From Candidatus Halocynthiibacter alkanivorans (GTDB lineage Bacteria > Pseudomonadota > Alphaproteobacteria > Rhodobacterales > Rhodobacteraceae): 45,257 nucleotides of DNA. The DNA lies in NCBI RefSeq assembly GCF_003333265.1, contig NZ_QOLB01000138.1:1-45257 (forward strand), read 5' to 3'. Positions within the stretch are counted from its first letter, which is position 1; every line of letters starts with the position of its first letter. The notes under the pieces were generated by a model that was given only the letters and a program-made list of their open reading frames with translations, had not been told where the DNA came from and did not search any database. This document shows positions 1 to 8,127 of the stretch, one piece after another. The translations under genes and the position numbers were made by a program.

Positions 1-26
1 GGCCCAACCCAGGAGAGCCCACCCCG

Positions 27-428
27 ATGACTGACCCGGTAATGACCATTCGCGAGATGTGCGACACGTTTGATGTAACCCCCAGGACGCTTCGTTTTTA
101 TGAGGCGAAAGAACTGCTGTTTCCGATCCGCGAGGGACAGAAACGCCTGTTCACCAAACGGGACCGCGGCCGGCTGAAGCTGATCCTGCGCGGCAAACGC
201 TTTGGCTTTTCGCTGGAAGACATCCGCCAGCTTCTGGACCTCTACGACATGGGGGATCAGCAGAACATCCAGCTGCGCCGCACCTTTGAAAAGGGTCAGG
301 AACGGTTGAAAGAAATGGAATCTCAGCGCGACGAGCTGAGCCTCGCCATTGACGAGCTGAAACAGCAACTGGACTGGGGCGAAGCCAAACTGGCTGAGTT
401 TGCCCGGGACAAAACCGACACGAACTAG
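27..428 (+). CDS. MerR-family transcriptional regulator of the beta-oxidation operon
   Basis: A 133-residue MerR-type regulator. The N-terminal winged helix (about residues 7-77) has the family pattern TPRTLRFYE followed by a basic wing. Residues about 85-122 are charged and heptad-like, as in the MerR dimerisation coiled coil. There is no Cys-rich metal loop after the coil, so this is not a classical metal sensor. The ATG at 27 follows AGGAGAG at 11-17; a second ATG at 42 has no such site. It is the first gene of a same-strand run (acyl-CoA dehydrogenase, GST, thiolase, FadB-like) and ends 12 bp before the dehydrogenase. By analogy with MerR regulators of acyl-CoA catabolism in Proteobacteria it probably controls this operon. 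The effector, perhaps an acyl-CoA, is inferred. Confidence 0.85.
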   Translation: MTDPVMTIREMCDTFDVTPRTLRFYEAKELLFPIREGQKRLFTKRDRGRLKLILRGKRFGFSLEDIRQLLDLYDMGDQQNIQLRRTFEKGQERLKEMESQRDELSLAIDELKQQLDWGEAKLAEFARDKTDTN

Positions 429-440
429 GGAGAAAGCCCA

Positions 441-2216
441 ATGCCAATCTACACGGCGCCGACCAAAGACCTGCAATATGTGCTGCACGACGTGCTGAAT
501 ATTTCAGCGGCGGACATCCCCGGCTTCGGGGACCTGGACCGCGATTTCACCGGCGCGATCCTGGGCGCGGCCGGCAAGATTTCATCTGAAGTTCTCGCGC
601 CATTGAATGCGGTCGGCGATCAGCAGGGCTGTCGGTTGGAAAATGGCATTGTCACCACCCCGGACGGGTTCAAAGACGCCTTTGCCCAGATGCGCGAAAA
701 CGGCTGGCCCAGCCTGGATTGCGACCCTGAATATGGCGGCCAGGGCATGCCCTATGTCATTGCCACCGCGGTGGGCGAGATGTTCTCGGCCTCAAACCAG
801 GCCTTTACCATGTATCAGGGCCTGACCCATGGCGCCTATTCCGCCATCCACGCCCATGGCACCGAGGCGCAAAAATCCACCTACCTGCCCAAAATGGTCA
901 ACTGCGACTGGACCGGCACGATGAACCTGACCGAGCCCCATTGCGGCACCGATCTGGGTCTGATGCGCTCCAAAGCCCTGCCCCAGGGCGACGGATCCTA
1001 TAAAATCTCCGGTCAGAAAATATTCATCTCAGCAGGTGACCACGACATGGCAGACAATGTCATTCACCTGGTGCTGGCCAAGATCCCCGGCGGTCCTGAA
1101 GGCATCAAAGGTGTATCCCTGTTCATCGTGCCCAAATTCCTCGTCAATGAAGACGGCAGCCTGGGCAGGCGCAATGGTGTCTCCGTCGGTAAGCTTGAGG
1201 AGAAAATGGGCATTCACGGCAATTCCACCTGTGTGATGGATTTTGACGAGGCCACCGGGTACCTGCTTGGCAGCGAACACAAAGGCATGCGCGCCATGTT
1301 CACCATGATGAATGAAGCGCGGCTGGCGGTGGGCGCCCAGGGGCTGGGCCAGGCCGAAGCCGCCTATCAGAACGCTGCCGCCTATGCCAGGGAACGCCTG
1401 CAGGGCCGTGATGTCACCGGGGTAAAGAACCCGGACGGCCCCGCCGATCCGCTGATCGTGCACCCCGACATCCGCCGCAGTCTGATGGATCAGAAAAGCT
1501 TTACTGAAGGCGGTCGTGCCTTCCTGCTCTGGGGCGCGCAGCTGATCGACCAGCACCGCAGCGCCGGGGATGAGGCCGCGCACGGTCTGGTGTCCCTGAT
1601 GACACCGGTGATCAAAGGCTTTTTGACCGATCAGGGCTATGACATGACTGTACAGGCCCAGCAGGTGTTTGGCGGCCACGGTTATATCGAAGAAACCGGC
1701 ATGTCCCAGTTCACCCGCGATGCCCGTATCGCGATGATCTATGAGGGCGCCAACGGGGTGCAGGCGCTGGATCTGGTGGGTCGCAAACTGGCCCAGGACG
1801 GCGGCAAACATGTCATGGCTTTCCTTGAGCTGGTCAAAACCTTCTGCAAGGACAATGCCGGCACCGAAGGCATGGACGACTTCACCAACCCGCTGAAAAA
1901 TGCGTCAAAAGAACTCCAGGCCGCCGTCATGTATTTCATGCAGCACGGCATGAAGAACCCCAACCACGCGTTGGCCGGCTCCAATGACTTCATGCACCTG
2001 TTTGGCCATGTCTGCCTCGGGCTGATGTGGGCGCGTATGGGCAAAGCGTCGCTGGAAGCTCTTGCATCCGGCACCGATGATCCCGATTTCCATAACAACA
2101 AACTGATCACCGGGCGCTATTATATGTCCCGCCGCCTGCCCGCCACTTCGCTGCATCTGGCCCGTATCGAAAGCGGCGCAGACACAGTGATGGGGCTTGC
2201 GGCCGACGCGTTCTGA
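441..2216 (+). CDS. Large acyl-CoA dehydrogenase (FadE/DmdC-like, with C-terminal extension)
   Basis: 591-residue FAD-dependent acyl-CoA dehydrogenase, which makes the trans-2-enoyl-CoA double bond in beta-oxidation. Domain order: short N-terminal extension, alpha-helical N domain (about 80-155), beta middle domain (about 160-265, with [13 protein letters not shown]), C-terminal helical domain (about 280-450) and an extra helical domain (about 465-585) found in the roughly 590-residue subfamily. The probable catalytic base is Glu435 in [18 protein letters not shown]. The start follows GGGAGA. The same subfamily includes methylmercaptopropionyl-CoA dehydrogenase DmdC, so sequence alone does not fix the substrate. 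The thiolase and FadB-like neighbours favour general fatty acyl-CoA oxidation. Confidence 0.93.
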   Translation: MPIYTAPTKDLQYVLHDVLNISAADIPGFGDLDRDFTGAILGAAGKISSEVLAPLNAVGDQQGCRLENGIVTTPDGFKDAFAQMRENGWPSLDCDPEYGGQGMPYVIATAVGEMFSASNQAFTMYQGLTHGAYSAIHAHGTEAQKSTYLPKMVNCDWTGTMNLTEPHCGTDLGLMRSKALPQGDGSYKISGQKIFISAGDHDMADNVIHLVLAKIPGGPEGIKGVSLFIVPKFLVNEDGSLGRRNGVSVGKLEEKMGIHGNSTCVMDFDEATGYLLGSEHKGMRAMFTMMNEARLAVGAQGLGQAEAAYQNAAAYARERLQGRDVTGVKNPDGPADPLIVHPDIRRSLMDQKSFTEGGRAFLLWGAQLIDQHRSAGDEAAHGLVSLMTPVIKGFLTDQGYDMTVQAQQVFGGHGYIEETGMSQFTRDARIAMIYEGANGVQALDLVGRKLAQDGGKHVMAFLELVKTFCKDNAGTEGMDDFTNPLKNASKELQAAVMYFMQHGMKNPNHALAGSNDFMHLFGHVCLGLMWARMGKASLEALASGTDDPDFHNNKLITGRYYMSRRLPATSLHLARIESGADTVMGLAADAF

Positions 2217-2226
2217 AGCAGACCTC

Positions 2227-2249
2227 CCCGGCCCCGTCTGCGGGCCGGG
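2227..2249 (+). promoter_or_regulatory. Intercistronic hairpin
   Basis: A perfect 8-bp GC stem (2227-2234 with 2242-2249, CCCGGCCC / GGGCCGGG) and 7-nt loop lies between the dehydrogenase stop and the next small gene. No T run follows, so it is not a typical terminator. It may protect the upstream message or partly attenuate downstream expression (inference). Confidence 0.45.
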
Positions 2250-2276
2250 ACCTCCATCCCACCGAGGATCCGATCG

Positions 2277-2489
2277 ATGCCCAAACGTTTCAGACTGACC
2301 CGGCGCTTCCCTGTCGCCATGACCGAAGACGGCTACCGGCGTCTGAAACGCTTCTCCAGCGAGGCGGGGCTTGATGAAGGCGAAGCGCTGTCTTTTCTGT
2401 TTGAGCATTTTGACAGTGTTACCAATGCTGAGAACCTGAGCGCACGTTTACGCCTGTTCAACAATGACCTCGACCAGCGCAAACGCTGA
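2277..2489 (+). CDS. Small conserved-looking protein in the beta-oxidation operon
   Basis: 70-residue protein that I cannot assign to a named family. It has a basic N-terminus (MPKRFRLTRRF), a helical middle (TEDGYRRLKRFSSEAGLDEGEALSFLFEHF) interrupted here only by its natural turn at Gly, and a polar C-terminus. Strand-helix-helix spacing is loosely reminiscent of ribbon-helix-helix DNA-binding proteins, but this is a guess. The ATG at 2277 has GAGGA 8 nt upstream. It lies in the operon between the dehydrogenase and the GST-like gene with the same orientation and codon use, which supports it being real. Confidence 0.6.
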   Translation: MPKRFRLTRRFPVAMTEDGYRRLKRFSSEAGLDEGEALSFLFEHFDSVTNAENLSARLRLFNNDLDQRKR

Positions 2490-2559
2490 AATACGCCAGA
2501 ATGCTATACCTGTTGTCCAGACCCAAACCCGGACACAAAGCCAGACCAGGAGCCCGACT

Positions 2560-3198
2560 ATGACGATCAAATTACATTGCTTTGGTGAAAGCGGCCACAG
2601 CTACAAGGCGGCCCTGGCGCTGGAACTGTCGGGGCTCGACTGGGAACCGGTCTATATCGACTTTTTCAACGGGGCCACCCGCAGCCCGGACTACCGCGGC
2701 ACGATCAACGAGATGGGCGAAGCCCCGGTGCTGATCGACGGCGATCTGCGGCTGACCCAGTCCGGTGTCATCCAGGACTATGTTGCTGAGAAATCCGGCA
2801 AGTTTGGCGGTCGCAACAACAATGAGCGGCGCGAGATCCTGCGCTGGATCTTGTGGGACAATCACAAACTCTCCTCGCCGGCCGGCATGACCCGCTTCCT
2901 GATGAATTTTATGCCACAAGACAAACGCCCGCTTGAGGTGATCAAATTCACCCAGGGGCGGCTGCACGGCGCCTACAAAGTGCTGAATGCCCATCTTGAG
3001 GGCCGCGACTGGATTGTTGGCGATGCGCTGAGCAACGCCGACCTGACCTGTTGCGCCTACCTCTATTACCCCGAGCCCTTTGGCTTTGAGCGCAAAGACT
3101 TCCCCAATATCGACGCCTGGCTGGACCGCATATCCGCGCAGCCCGGCTGGAAACACCCTTATGACTTGATGCCCGGTTCCCCAGCGGACCGGGCGTGA
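2560..3198 (+). CDS. Glutathione S-transferase family protein
   Basis: 212-residue cytosolic GST-type protein with an N-terminal thioredoxin-like domain (about 1-78, with the cis-Pro region EAPVLIDGD and the glutathione-gripping LTQSGVIQDYV) and an all-helical C-terminal domain (about 90-205, with the N-capping motif LSNADLT). The ATG at 2560 was chosen over an earlier in-frame ATG at 2464 because it has AGGAG 7 nt upstream. The earlier start would overlap the preceding gene and add a repetitive Thr/Gln tail outside the fold. The substrate is unknown. Its place between acyl-CoA dehydrogenase and thiolase suggests a role linked to acyl-CoA catabolism, perhaps detoxifying enoyl or aldehyde by-products (inference). 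Confidence 0.88.
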   Translation: MTIKLHCFGESGHSYKAALALELSGLDWEPVYIDFFNGATRSPDYRGTINEMGEAPVLIDGDLRLTQSGVIQDYVAEKSGKFGGRNNNERREILRWILWDNHKLSSPAGMTRFLMNFMPQDKRPLEVIKFTQGRLHGAYKVLNAHLEGRDWIVGDALSNADLTCCAYLYYPEPFGFERKDFPNIDAWLDRISAQPGWKHPYDLMPGSPADRA

Positions 3199-3210
3199 CA
3201 GGAGGACATT

Positions 3211-4422
3211 ATGACCGAAGCCTATATCTATGACGCTCTGCGCAGCCCTCGCGGCAAAGGCCGCAAAGACGGCAGCCTGCATGAAGTGACCTCCGTGCGC
3301 CTGTCAGCCCAAATGCTGAACGCGGTGAAAGAGCGCAACGACCTCGACACCCGCGCCATTGAAGACGTGATCTGGGGCAACGTCACCCAGGTCGGCGAAC
3401 AGGGCGGCTGTCTTGCGCGCACCGCCGTGCTGGCCTCTGATTTCGATCAGCAAGTGCCCGGCCTCGCCATCAACCGGTTCTGTGCCTCGGGCATGGAAGC
3501 GGTGAACCTTGCGGCCAACCAGGTCCGCGGTGGGGCCGGCATGGCCTATGTTGCCGGAGGGGTCGAAATGATGGGCCGGGTCGCGATGGGCTCTGACGGG
3601 GCGGCCATCGCGGTGGATCCGTCTGTCGCTATGGACACCTATTTTGTGCCCCAGGGCATTTCAGCCGATCTGATCGCCACCCAGTACGGCTTCAGCCGCG
3701 CAGATGCTGACTCTCTGGCGGTGGAATCCCAGCGCCGCGCCGCCGCTGCCTGGGAGGCGGGCCATTTCGACAAATCCGTGGTGCCGGTCACCGACCAGAA
3801 CGGGCTGCACATCCTGGACCAGGACGAATACATGCGCCCCGGCACCAGCACGGACGACCTCGCCCGGCTCAAAGCGTCCTTTGCCGACATGGGTCTGGTG
3901 ATGCCTGGCTTTGATAAAATCGCGCTGATGAAATATCCGCATCTGGAAGCGATCAACCACATTCACCACGCCGGCAACTCGTCAGGCATCGTGGACGGTG
4001 CCGCCGCAGTTCTGATCGGCAACAAAGAGTTCGGCGAAAAGTACGGGCTGAAACCGCGCGCCCGCATCCGTGCCACCGCCAAAATCGGCACCGAACCCAC
4101 CATCATGCTGACCGGCCCGGTGCCCGTCACCGAAAAAATCCTGCGCGACAGCGGCATGAGCATCAGCGACATCGACCTGTTTGAGGTCAACGAAGCCTTC
4201 GCCGCCGTGGTGCTGCGTTTCATGCAGGCCTTTGACGTGGATGCGGACAAGGTCAACGTCAACGGCGGTTCCATCGCCATGGGCCACCCGTTGGGCGCCA
4301 CCGGGGCGATCATCATCGGCACCCTGCTGGACGAGCTGGAACGCACCGGCAAAGGCGTCGGGCTCGCCACGCTTTGCATCGCATCCGGCATGGGTGCCGC
4401 CACCATCATTGAACGCCTGTAA
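3211..4422 (+). CDS. Acetyl-CoA C-acyltransferase (thiolase)
   Basis: 403-residue thiolase that cleaves 3-ketoacyl-CoA with CoA to release acetyl-CoA. The nucleophilic Cys91 sits in NRFCASGMEA, His359 in the GHPLGATGA block, the second Cys389 in TLCIASGMGAA, and the VNEAFA motif is present. Length is normal for FadA/AtoB-type enzymes. AGGAGG stands 6 nt before the ATG, and the gene starts 12 bp after the GST-like gene and ends 12 bp before the FadB-like gene, so translation is probably coordinated. With the multifunctional enzyme downstream it should form a FadBA-like trifunctional unit. Choosing between FadA and biosynthetic PhaA is based on context. Confidence 0.94.
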   Translation: MTEAYIYDALRSPRGKGRKDGSLHEVTSVRLSAQMLNAVKERNDLDTRAIEDVIWGNVTQVGEQGGCLARTAVLASDFDQQVPGLAINRFCASGMEAVNLAANQVRGGAGMAYVAGGVEMMGRVAMGSDGAAIAVDPSVAMDTYFVPQGISADLIATQYGFSRADADSLAVESQRRAAAAWEAGHFDKSVVPVTDQNGLHILDQDEYMRPGTSTDDLARLKASFADMGLVMPGFDKIALMKYPHLEAINHIHHAGNSSGIVDGAAAVLIGNKEFGEKYGLKPRARIRATAKIGTEPTIMLTGPVPVTEKILRDSGMSISDIDLFEVNEAFAAVVLRFMQAFDVDADKVNVNGGSIAMGHPLGATGAIIIGTLLDELERTGKGVGLATLCIASGMGAATIIERL

Positions 4423-4434
4423 GCGGAGATTATC

Positions 4435-6633
4435 ATGAGCGATTTTACATATTCCGTCGATGCAGACGGCGTTGCGGTTATCTCCTGGGATGTTCTGTGC
4501 AAATCCATGAACGTGATGTCCCAGCAGGCCTTTTCTGACCTGTCTGACATGGTGGATCAGGGGCTGGCAGATGACGCAGTCAAAGGCATCGTCATCACCT
4601 CGGCCAAACCCGATTTTGCCGGTGGCATGGATCTCAACGTCATTGCCAAGATGAAAGAAGACGCCGGCGACAACCCGGCCAAAGGCGTGTTTGACGGTGT
4701 CATGGCGATGCACGCGGTGATGCGCAAAATTGAGCGCGCCGGCATGGATGCCAAAACCAACAAGGGCGGCAAACCGATCGCCTCCGCCCTGCCCGGCACG
4801 GCACTTGGTATCGGGCTTGAAATCCCGCTATGTACCCACCGCATTTTCGCCGCTGATAATAAAAAGGCCAAAATCGGCCTGCCCGAAATCAAAGTCGGCA
4901 TTTTCCCCGGTGCTGGTGGCACCACGCGTCTGGTGCGCAAGCTGGGTGCCATGGCCGCTGCGCCGCTGTTGTTGCAGGGCAAAATGATGGACCCTGCGTC
5001 TGCGAAACGTGCCGGTGTCATTGATGAGGTGGTCGAGGATCCGACTGCCGCTGCCAAGGCCTGGGTGCTGAATGCCAAAGATACCGACATCCTGAAACCC
5101 TGGGATGCCAAAGGATATAAAATGCCCGGCGGCGCGCCTTACCACCCGGCTGGTTTCATGACCTTTGTTGGTGCCTCCGCCATGGTCAACGGCCAGACAT
5201 ACGGCGTCTACCCGGCAGCCAAAGCGATGCTCTCGGCCGTCTATGAAGGCGCTCTGGTGCCGTTTGACACCGCGCTGAAAATTGAGGCCCGCTGGTTCAC
5301 TTCAGTACTGATGAACCCGTCCTCCTCTGCGATGATCCGCTCCCTGTTCATCAACAAAGGCGCATTGGAAAAAGGCGCGGTGCGGCCCAAAGATGTGCCG
5401 GACCAGAAAGTCTCCAAAGTCGGCATCATGGGCGCGGGCATGATGGGCGCCGGCATCGCTTATGTTTCGGCCAACGCCGGTATTGAGGTGGTGCTGATCG
5501 ACCAGCAACAAGAGGCGGCGGATAAGGGCAAAGCCTATGCCGAAAGCATCCTCGACAAAGGCATCAGCCGCAAGAAAGTCACCGCTGATAAGAAAGAACA
5601 GGTGCTGGCGCGCATCACCGCCACCACCGATTATGACGCACTCAAAGGCTGTGACCTGATCATCGAAGCGGTGTTTGAAGACCCGGCTATCAAAGCCGAA
5701 GTCACCGCCCGGGTTGAAGCGGTGGTGGGGGAAGACTGCATCTTTGCCACCAACACCTCGACCCTGCCAATCAGCGAGCTGGCCAAGGCCTCCAGCCGTC
5801 CGGAGCAGTTCATCGGCATCCACTTCTTCAGCCCGGTGGACAAGATGCTGCTGGTCGAGATCATCAAAGGCCGCGAAACCGGTGACCGTGCCGTAGCCAA
5901 AGCGCTTGATTACGTGCGCCAGATCCGCAAAACGCCGATCGTTGTGAATGACGCGCGCTTCTTCTACGCCAACCGCTGCATCATCCCCTATATCAACGAA
6001 GGCATCCGCATGGCCGCCGAAGGCGTGTCGCTGCCGCTGATTGAAAATGCAGCCAAACTGGTCGGCATGCCACTTGGTCCGCTGCAGCTGGTGGATGAAA
6101 CCTCCATCGATCTCGGGGTGAAAATCGCCAAAGCGACACGCGTCGCGATGGGGGATGCTTATCCCGACGGTGCGGTGGACGATGTGCTGTTCTGGATGGT
6201 CGATGAAGGCCGTTTGGGGCGCAAATCCAGTGCCGGGTTCTATGATTATGATGCCAAAGGCAAACGCACGGCGCTCTGGGACGGGTTTGGCGACAGATAC
6301 GCCGAGGCAGACAGCCAGCCAGAACTGAGTGAAGTGCAGCACCGGCTGCTGTTCGCCCAGGTGTTGGAAGCGGTACGCGCGCTGGAAGACGGCGTGTTGA
6401 TGGACATCCGCGAAGGGGACGTTGGCGCGATCCTCGGCTGGGGGTTTGCGCCCTGGTCCGGCGGCCCGCTCAGCTGGCTTGATATGATCGGCGCCGCCAA
6501 AGCGGTGGATCTCTGTGATCAGCTGACGGCGGATTACGGCACGCGGTTCACCGCCCCGGCGCTGCTGCGTGATCTGGCGGCAAAAGGCGAAAGCTTTTAC
6601 GGACGTTTCGGTGACGCGGGTAAAAGCACCTGA
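4435..6633 (+). CDS. Fatty-acid oxidation multifunctional enzyme (enoyl-CoA hydratase / 3-hydroxyacyl-CoA dehydrogenase)
   Basis: 732-residue FadB/FadJ-type protein. The N-terminal crotonase domain (about 1-190) carries both expected glutamates, in GIGLEI and GLPEIKVG. The 3-hydroxyacyl-CoA dehydrogenase part starts with the NAD-binding glycine motif at about 330 (GIMGAGMMGAGIA), followed by NTSTLPIS and the catalytic His in IGIHFFSPVDKM. Two C-terminal HAD domains complete it (about 505-600 and 640-715, FAPWSGGPL). It hydrates enoyl-CoA and oxidises the 3-hydroxyacyl-CoA, handing its product to the thiolase encoded 12 bp upstream. It is the last gene of the operon and is followed by a strong hairpin. 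Confidence 0.94.
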   Translation: MSDFTYSVDADGVAVISWDVLCKSMNVMSQQAFSDLSDMVDQGLADDAVKGIVITSAKPDFAGGMDLNVIAKMKEDAGDNPAKGVFDGVMAMHAVMRKIERAGMDAKTNKGGKPIASALPGTALGIGLEIPLCTHRIFAADNKKAKIGLPEIKVGIFPGAGGTTRLVRKLGAMAAAPLLLQGKMMDPASAKRAGVIDEVVEDPTAAAKAWVLNAKDTDILKPWDAKGYKMPGGAPYHPAGFMTFVGASAMVNGQTYGVYPAAKAMLSAVYEGALVPFDTALKIEARWFTSVLMNPSSSAMIRSLFINKGALEKGAVRPKDVPDQKVSKVGIMGAGMMGAGIAYVSANAGIEVVLIDQQQEAADKGKAYAESILDKGISRKKVTADKKEQVLARITATTDYDALKGCDLIIEAVFEDPAIKAEVTARVEAVVGEDCIFATNTSTLPISELAKASSRPEQFIGIHFFSPVDKMLLVEIIKGRETGDRAVAKALDYVRQIRKTPIVVNDARFFYANRCIIPYINEGIRMAAEGVSLPLIENAAKLVGMPLGPLQLVDETSIDLGVKIAKATRVAMGDAYPDGAVDDVLFWMVDEGRLGRKSSAGFYDYDAKGKRTALWDGFGDRYAEADSQPELSEVQHRLLFAQVLEAVRALEDGVLMDIREGDVGAILGWGFAPWSGGPLSWLDMIGAAKAVDLCDQLTADYGTRFTAPALLRDLAAKGESFYGRFGDAGKST

Positions 6634-6644
6634 GACGCGACCAC

Positions 6645-6673
6645 AAAAGGGGCTGCAGATCGTGGCCCCTTTT
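6645..6673. terminator. Bidirectional terminator between fadB-like and Hint genes
   Basis: Perfect 9-bp stem AAAAGGGGC (6645-6653) with GCCCCTTTT (6665-6673) and an 11-nt loop, 11 nt past the fadB-like stop. The A/T ends give a T run on either strand, and the hairpin lies 20 nt downstream of the stop of the opposing Hint gene, so it should end both transcripts. Confidence 0.85.
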
Positions 6674-6693
6674 CAATGCGATAAGCGCGTTGT

Positions 6694-7239
6694 TCAGGCT
6701 GCCTCGGACACCTGACCACGGTGCGCCGGACAGATAAAACAAACACCCAGGGCAGAATAGACCGGATGCGGTTGTGCGAAACACAAGGTGATGACCTCCA
6801 GACCGCCCGTCACTGGCATCCGGTAAATCCCCGATGTCCCCTCCAGCGTCGCCGCGGTAAAACTTGACAGGCGCCCCGCTCCAGCCTCAGCCCCACTCGC
6901 AGTTTCAGTCTCGGTCCCGGCCTCAGTCTCAGTCTCAGTCTCAGCCTCTGAGTGCAGCATCTGATCCGGCAATACGCGCATGTCTTGCTGATTGCCCAAT
7001 GCGCCCGCCGGGATGTGCAGCAGCCAATGCCGCCCAACGCTGCTGTCATCCATGCTCAGAAATCGCCGCTGCACCGCCGTGACAATCTGCATGCCCTTGT
7101 CCGCTGTCAGCACCACATCACCAGTTGCAATTGTTTCAACCGCCTGCCAGCCATTTTTGCCCGCGACCCGCGTGCCCTGAACCAAACCTCCCATAACTGC
7201 GGGTGGTGTTGGCGAAGTCATATCATTGTTGATGTTCAT
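6694..7239 (-). CDS. Hint-domain protein lacking the catalytic cysteine
   Basis: 181-residue protein of the Hint (hedgehog/intein) fold as widely found in Rhodobacteraceae. The N-terminal block GLVQGTRVAGKNGWQAVET is followed by IATGDVVLTADKGMQ, matching the Hint start and its GD-V-T turn. The usual first residue of the Hint core, a nucleophilic Cys before F-x-x-GT, is replaced by Gly here, so self-cleavage is not expected. About residues 95-125 are a Thr/Glu/Ala-rich linker encoded by a TCAGTC hexamer repeat. The C-terminal half (ITLCFAQPHPVYSALGVCFICPAH) keeps two Cys. The ATG at 7239 has AGGGAA 6 nt upstream. Role unknown; not obviously secreted. Confidence 0.75.
   Translation of the reverse strand: MNINNDMTSPTPPAVMGGLVQGTRVAGKNGWQAVETIATGDVVLTADKGMQIVTAVQRRFLSMDDSSVGRHWLLHIPAGALGNQQDMRVLPDQMLHSEAETETETEAGTETETASGAEAGAGRLSSFTAATLEGTSGIYRMPVTGGLEVITLCFAQPHPVYSALGVCFICPAHRGQVSEAA
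6923..6946. repeat. Hexamer microsatellite (TCAGTC) inside the Hint gene
   Basis: Three perfect TCAGTC units (6923-6940) and a fourth with one change (TCAGCC), flanked by further CAGTCTC-like sequence from about 6903. On the coding strand this encodes a Thr-Glu run. Because the unit is 6 bp, slippage would change linker length without breaking the frame. Confidence 0.8.
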
Positions 7240-7379
7240 CGACGTTCCCTGCGTTCTGCCTGAAAGTGTTAAGCAAGAATGAAGCAGAGATTCTCGTCCC
7301 TCCCAGGGTCAGAATATGGCGACATTAAGGCACAACACACCTCAGCCCGCGCCGATACCGCCGATGCGGCGGCACTTTT

Positions 7380-8027
7380 TCAGCCGAACCCGTAGTTAAA
7401 CCGGGCGATGTCCTCTGCCGCCAGCTGCGACACCAATGCGGCATCTGCATCGCTGTAGCTGGCCCGGTAATCCGCTTCCCGGATGGAGGTATTCACCCGC
7501 AGCATGTCAAAATCGAACCCCAGGTGGGATTTCAGAGCGGCAAGATCCTCACCCAGATGTTCCAGCCGGATAAAAAGATCACAGTACTCCTGCCCCGACC
7601 CGTCGCACATATAGGCGCCATAGGGGGCCTGCCGGGTCGCCTGTCGCGTCGCCTCATCGTTGAGAAACTGTGAGAACCCGACACGCTGTGCCAGGATCAC
7701 CGCCGGATGCGCAAAACTTTGATCGCGCAACCAATGGTAATAACTGACCAGCCGGTCCCAGGGATTGCGCACCAGGGTGAAAGTGAACAGATCCTGCATC
7801 TCCTGGCGGGAAATCAGCCCCTCCGCATCGGCGAGGCGCGAATGTTTCCACAACCGCCCTGCGGTGGTTATGTTTTTGACCCGCTTCTTCCTGCGCAGCG
7901 CCTTGGGCGTGTCCCCGATCAAGATATCATCCGCCATCGCGCGCGCTTCCAGCGCGGTGGCAAGTGCGGTGCCGCCGGTTTTGGGAATATGGACAAAAAT
8001 ATAGCGGCGGCCGCGGGAAATTATCAT
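7380..8027 (-). CDS. Sulfotransferase family protein
   Basis: 215-residue PAPS-dependent sulfotransferase-like protein. The 5'-phosphosulfate-binding loop is HIPKTGGTAL (about 13-22), and the 3'-phosphate-binding region is FTLVRNPWDRLVSYYHW (about 88-104). Both are the hallmarks of the bacterial/Golgi carbohydrate sulfotransferase group (sulfotransferase family 2). Size is typical for the short bacterial versions. No signal peptide, so it is cytosolic, and an acceptor such as a surface glycan or lipid is inferred only. It reads in the same direction as the Hint gene but is separated by 140 bp with no clear hairpin, and is divergent from the gene at 8128. Confidence 0.85.
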   Translation of the reverse strand: MIISRGRRYIFVHIPKTGGTALATALEARAMADDILIGDTPKALRRKKRVKNITTAGRLWKHSRLADAEGLISRQEMQDLFTFTLVRNPWDRLVSYYHWLRDQSFAHPAVILAQRVGFSQFLNDEATRQATRQAPYGAYMCDGSGQEYCDLFIRLEHLGEDLAALKSHLGFDFDMLRVNTSIREADYRASYSDADAALVSQLAAEDIARFNYGFG

Positions 8028-8127
8028 AAATCGAACCTAGTTTCTCCGCTGCTGTTTGCCAATCATTGTTCCCGCCCCAACCCTGCGCTAGTCTGCCTGT
8101 GAAACCAACAGCAAAGCAGACCCGCAT

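Noticed and set aside
1029-1811. 260-residue open frame antisense to the acyl-CoA dehydrogenase
   Set aside because: A GC-rich shadow of a strongly conserved gene; no ribosome site or family features.
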